Source: Candidatus Aminicenantes bacterium UBA876 (GTDB lineage: Bacteria; Acidobacteriota; Aminicenantia; UBA2199). From it: a stretch of 8,750 nucleotides of DNA. How positions within the stretch are numbered: the stretch's first letter is position 1; each line of letters opens with the position of its first letter. Position numbers and translations under genes: made by a program. The stretch is taken from assembly GCA_002294665.1 (NCBI GenBank), contig DBFQ01000102.1:1-8750 (forward strand). Direction: 5' to 3'. Below the pieces are notes generated by a model, which saw nothing but the letters and a program-made list of their open reading frames with translations, ran no database searches and was not told the DNA's origin. This document shows positions 6,310 to 8,750 of the stretch, piece by piece.

Positions 6310-7501
6310 AGCCGAAGCCCTGCTGCTGCTTCTGGTTTCGCTGGGAGCCGCCATTGTTCCTTTCATCAGCCGCAAACTGCACATGCCGACCGCGGTCCTG
6401 GAGATCGCTTATGGGCTGTTGCTGGGCGCGATTGCCGGCGCGGCTCCCGGGAACACGGTCATCCTGGACTTTCTGGCCGACCTTGGATTCATCATCCTGA
6501 TGTATCTGGCCGGGCTGGAAATCAACTTTGAGAAACTGAAGGAGATCTCCGGACGGGACATCCTGCTGGGTATCGGCATGTTCCTGATCATGATTGCGCT
6601 TTCATTGTGGCTGGCACTGAACCTGGGGCAAGCCCCGATGTTTTCGCTGGTCTATTTTGTCACCGCGGTGGGGTTGCTTTTTCCTGTTCTTCGCGAAATG
6701 AAACTGCTCAGCCGTGACCTGGGGCAGCGCTACCTGGTAATGGGGAGTATCGGTGAACTGTTAAGCCTGGCGGCTTTTACCGTTTTCGCCATCCACCAGC
6801 GTTCCGGTTGGTCCGTGGAATCCTTTCTTCATCTTGGCGAGATTTTCCTGTTTGTCGTCCTGGCCACCCTGGTTCACCGGGCGGTCAAGTTGTTCACCTG
6901 GTGGTTCCCTTCGCTGGCCGCAATGTTCACCGATAAACACGACCTGGCCGAGCGCGGCATCCGCAACAGCCTGGTCAACCTCTTCGTATTTGTCGCCCTG
7001 GCCAGCCTGCTGCATCTCGAGCCGATTATCGGCGCATTTATCGGTGGGGCCGTATTCGCGCTGGTTTTCAAGCAACGGCACCGGGTGATGGAAAAGATCG
7101 GCGGTATGGCATACGGTTTTTTTATTCCCTTGTTTTTCATTCACGTGGGGTTGCGCTTCGACCCCGGCGAGCTGGTCGACCCGGCGGTGCTGCGATTAAT
7201 GGGGTTGATCATACTGGTCATGCTCGGGGTCCGCATGATCGGCATGCTGCCCATGTTGTTTTCCAGCATGTCGGTTCGTGCCCTGCTGGGTTTGCCGGTT
7301 GCCCTTGCGTTTCCGCTGACCCTGCTCGTGGCGGTGGCCGCATTCGGACTGGAATCCGGTACTCTCACCAGGCAGCAATCGACCGCGGCGGTATTGACGG
7401 CGATGGTTACCGCGGTGCTCTTCCCATTGCTGCTGCGCTTGTTGCTGCTTCCCTGGCAGCGGCGCGAAGCGGTGGAGAGCCGGTTGCTGGAAAAAGAATG
7501 A
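6302..7501 (+). CDS. CPA2-type cation/proton antiporter
   Basis: This 399-aa membrane protein has roughly 11-13 hydrophobic segments from residue 5 to 385. Typical CPA2 signatures are LADLGFIILMYLAGLEINF at about 58-76, LEPIIGAFIGGAVFALVF at about 239-256 and FFIPLFFIHVGLRFD at about 273-287. It starts with GTG at 6302. The ion-binding Asp pair of many antiporters is not seen; the matching place looks like Gly151-Glu152 in MGSIGELLSL, so ion selectivity or stoichiometry may differ. The family exchanges Na+ or K+ for H+ across the inner membrane. Lacking a fused cytoplasmic RCK domain, it presumably pairs with the separate TrkA-like protein encoded just upstream. K+ efflux versus Na+/H+ exchange cannot be decided from this sequence. 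Confidence 0.88.
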   Translation: MSEAEALLLLLVSLGAAIVPFISRKLHMPTAVLEIAYGLLLGAIAGAAPGNTVILDFLADLGFIILMYLAGLEINFEKLKEISGRDILLGIGMFLIMIALSLWLALNLGQAPMFSLVYFVTAVGLLFPVLREMKLLSRDLGQRYLVMGSIGELLSLAAFTVFAIHQRSGWSVESFLHLGEIFLFVVLATLVHRAVKLFTWWFPSLAAMFTDKHDLAERGIRNSLVNLFVFVALASLLHLEPIIGAFIGGAVFALVFKQRHRVMEKIGGMAYGFFIPLFFIHVGLRFDPGELVDPAVLRLMGLIILVMLGVRMIGMLPMLFSSMSVRALLGLPVALAFPLTLLVAVAAFGLESGTLTRQQSTAAVLTAMVTAVLFPLLLRLLLLPWQRREAVESRLLEKE

Positions 7502-7523
7502 CGCATTCAATGGAGAGCCAGTC

Positions 7524-8291
7524 ATGCTGGATTTTTCCTCGGCGGTAGCGCGAACTCCCGGTAATTCGTTATGCCGCGCCATTTCCGATGGTGAGCTCGG
7601 TTCACCGGATCCCGAGCGTGCCCGAATCCAGCACGTGGCATACGTGGATGCCCTGGAAGAGGCGGGACTGGCGGTTACGCTGTTGCCTCCGCTGGAAGCG
7701 TTTCCGGACAGTGTGTTTGTGGAAGATACCGCGGTGTTGTTGGATGAAGCCGTGGTATTGTGCCATCCCGGTGCCGGTTCCCGGCGGGGAGAAGTCGGTG
7801 CCATGCAACGCGACCTGAGGGCGTTGGATTTTGAAATGGAAGCGATTCGTCCCCCGGGTACCCTCGACGGAGGCGATGTATTGCGCGTGGGGCGCCGGTT
7901 TTTTGTCGGCATCAGCAAACGCACGAATCAGAAAGGCTTTCAACAGTTTTCCACCATCGTGTTCCGGTATGGCTTTTCCGCCGTTGCCGTGCCGGTCCAG
8001 GCTGGCCTGCATTTAAAGAGCCATGTATCACTGGTGGACCGCAATACCTTGCTGCTGACTCCGGGCATGGCACAGGAAACCGCCTTTTCGGGATTCTGCC
8101 ACCTTGTGCTGCCGCAGAGCGAAGCATATGCGGCCAATTGCCTGGCATTGAACGGGGTGGTCCTGGTCGCGGCCGGTTTCCCCGCGACCCGGGAAATGCT
8201 CAGCCGCGCGGGTTTGCATGTGCGCGAACTCGATGTTTCCGAGTTCCGTCGCGCCGATGGCGGACTGAGTTGCCTGTCACTGAGGTTCTGA
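7524..8291 (+). CDS. Dimethylarginine dimethylaminohydrolase (DDAH)
   Basis: This 255-aa protein belongs to the guanidino-modifying (arginine deiminase-like) superfamily and matches DDAH closely. Visible motifs are DSVFVEDTAV at 62-71, GTLDGGDVL at 112-120, FFVGISKRTNQKG at 126-138, GLHLKSHVSL at 161-170, YAANCLALN at 202-210 and the terminal DGGLSCLSL with Cys250. The catalytic set is probably Cys250, His163 and Asp115, placed as in human DDAH1 (Cys, His, Asp). The enzyme hydrolyses N-methylated arginines to citrulline and a methylamine. The LDGGD Asp and GLHLKS motif look more like the mammalian branch than like the Pseudomonas type with Glu. ATG 7524 has a GGAGAG site at 7512-7517, 22 nt after the antiporter stop, so it is probably cotranscribed. 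Related hydrolases of the superfamily remain possible as substrate specificity is not provable here. Confidence 0.9.
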   Translation: MLDFSSAVARTPGNSLCRAISDGELGSPDPERARIQHVAYVDALEEAGLAVTLLPPLEAFPDSVFVEDTAVLLDEAVVLCHPGAGSRRGEVGAMQRDLRALDFEMEAIRPPGTLDGGDVLRVGRRFFVGISKRTNQKGFQQFSTIVFRYGFSAVAVPVQAGLHLKSHVSLVDRNTLLLTPGMAQETAFSGFCHLVLPQSEAYAANCLALNGVVLVAAGFPATREMLSRAGLHVRELDVSEFRRADGGLSCLSLRF

Positions 8292-8300
8292 ATTTAAGTG

Positions 8301-8356
8301 AAAAGTGAAAAGTGAAAAGTGAAAAGTGAAAAGTGAAAAGTGGAAAGTGGAAAGTA
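8301..8356. repeat. AAAAGTG heptamer tandem repeat
   Basis: Six perfect AAAAGTG units run from 8301 to 8342, followed by GAAAGTG (8343-8349) and GAAAGTA (8350-8356). A degenerate TTAAGTG unit precedes at 8294-8300. The array starts 10 nt after the DDAH stop and changes from A to G at the first unit position at its right end, a typical signature of slippage-driven expansion. Confidence 0.95.
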
Positions 8357-8380
8357 GGGGCAGGCCCCCGTGCCTGCCCC
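8357..8380. repeat. GC-rich palindromic repeat element
   Basis: GGGGCAGGC at 8357-8365 pairs with GCCTGCCCC at 8372-8380 around CCCCGT. Near-identical GTAGGGGCAGGC-type palindromes are, from memory, a common dispersed small repeat in several bacterial lineages. It may also act as a hairpin terminator for DDAH, but no T-tract follows it. Confidence 0.75.
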
Positions 8381-8394
8381 GGGACAGAGGCTAG

Positions 8395-8490
8395 TGGCGA
8401 GGGGCAATAGGAATAAGGCACGGGAATCACCTGAATTTTTTGTTCATTATTCCTTATTGCGACGGGCTTCCCGCCCTATGCCCCTCGCCA
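8395..8490. repeat. Inverted-repeat element of about 96 bp
   Basis: TGGCGAGGGGCA at 8395-8406 and TGCCCCTCGCCA at 8479-8490 are perfect 12-bp inverted repeats. An inner imperfect pair follows: GCAATAGGAATA at 8404-8415 against TATTCCTTATTGC at 8448-8460, one base apart in length. A small CGGG-CTT-CCCG hairpin lies between the right arms at 8463-8473. It could be a MITE-like or folded intergenic repeat; no transposase or clear target duplication is visible. Confidence 0.7.
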
Positions 8491-8530
8491 GGAACTGGAA
8501 CTATCCGCCCTGACTATCCAGCTCTCCAGA

Positions 8531-8629
8531 AATGACGCTTGCGCGGCAAGCAAATGACTGAATGGCACGAGCGTAGCGAGTTAATGACAGGTTTATCCCA
8601 ATGACTCGAACGATTCGGTTTGGGTCATT
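8531..8629. repeat. AATGAC repeats with two small hairpins
   Basis: AATGAC recurs at 8531, 8553, 8583 and 8600. GCTTG at 8537-8541 pairs with CAAGC at 8547-8551. AATGACTCGAAC at 8600-8611 faces GTTTGGGTCATT at 8618-8629, a 12-bp stem with two positions that pair only as G:T wobbles. This may be degraded dispersed repeat material. Confidence 0.5.
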
Positions 8630-8630
8630 T

Positions 8631-8670
8631 GAATTTGGATTATTTGAATTTGTTTGGGATTTCGAATTTG
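8631..8670. repeat. GAATTTG short direct repeats
   Basis: GAATTTG occurs at 8631, 8646 and 8664 within a T/G-rich stretch. The spacing is irregular (15 and 18 nt), so this is low-complexity direct-repeat sequence and not a regular array. Confidence 0.6.
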
Positions 8671-8715
8671 GGATACGCGTCCCTGAAGTTTCCTTGCCTT
8701 CCTGTCACCTTCTTT

Positions 8716-8750
8716 CCAACTAACCAACTCTCCAACTCCCCAACTTTCCA
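8716..8750. repeat. CCAACTNN octamer tandem repeat, cut by the window edge
   Basis: Four octamer units follow each other: CCAACTAA (8716-8723), CCAACTCT (8724-8731), CCAACTCC (8732-8739) and CCAACTTT (8740-8747), then a partial CCA to the edge. The first six bases are constant and the last two vary. The array probably continues beyond the window. Confidence 0.85.

Larger units (their letters stand above)
8292..8750. repeat. Repeat-rich intergenic region without genes
   Basis: These 459 bases carry no convincing gene on either strand; the open frames are repeat translations. From left to right they contain a heptamer array, a 9-bp-stem palindrome, an inverted-repeat element, two small hairpins with repeated AATGAC, GAATTTG repeats and an octamer array cut by the right edge. 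The composition is AT-richer and more repetitive than the genes to the left. Confidence 0.85.

Noticed and set aside
8200..8430. 76-aa minus-strand ORF across the heptamer array
   Set aside because: It consists largely of the translated AAAAGTG repeat (FHFSLFT units) and part of the palindrome; no coding evidence.
8301..8750. CRISPR array or integron-type repeats
   Set aside because: The repeats are 7-8 bp with no spacers of regular length, no 24-40 bp repeat unit, and no integrase or cas gene nearby.

Overview
The window reads as a chromosomal segment of an uncultured, GC-moderate bacterium. Coding is dense, operons overlap by a few bases, Shine-Dalgarno sites are good, and the right end carries short heptamer/octamer and palindromic repeats. 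I cannot name the lineage from sequence alone. The junk-repeat style recalls Aminicenantes-like or deltaproteobacterial environmental genomes, but this is only an impression.

Left region (1-3656, + strand): a five-gene unit that looks like a ribosomally synthesised, post-translationally modified peptide (RiPP) locus. It opens with a short cysteine-rich ORF (47 aa from the ATG at 47, seven Cys, five of them in a CX2CX2CX2CX2C ladder). Next come a GC-rich hairpin and a radical SAM/SPASM protein with a PqqD-like N-terminal domain. These are followed by an ABC ATPase, a six-helix membrane permease and a class I SAM-dependent methyltransferase. The genes overlap or nearly abut (ATPase inside the maturase 3' end, permease overlapping the ATPase by 8 nt, methyltransferase 4 nt after the permease), so they probably form one transcript. 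The likely logic is: precursor, Cys-directed radical modification (sactipeptide/ranthipeptide-like), possible methylation, then export or self-protection. The short cysteine ORF is the least certain part because its frame is open to the left edge.

Middle region (3562-4747): a strong hairpin ends the unit. It is shared with a convergent minus-strand gene for a 56-aa two-helix membrane protein. After that come a plus-strand GIY-YIG domain protein (YhbQ-like) and a minus-strand OsmC-family protein.

Right region (4748-8291, + strand): a divergent promoter region with two extended -10 boxes, one for OsmC and one for an ion-transport operon. That operon encodes a soluble TrkA/RCK-like protein with C-terminal universal-stress-like domains and a CPA2-type cation/proton antiporter that starts at GTG inside the regulator's stop region. 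A dimethylarginine dimethylaminohydrolase (DDAH) follows 22 nt later. The regulator and antiporter presumably act together in K+ or Na+/pH homeostasis; the role of DDAH beside them is unclear.

Right end (8292-8750): no gene seen. It holds an AAAAGTG heptamer array, a GGGGCAGGC palindrome, an inverted-repeat element of about 100 bp, further hairpins, GAATTTG repeats and a CCAACTNN octamer array running off the edge.
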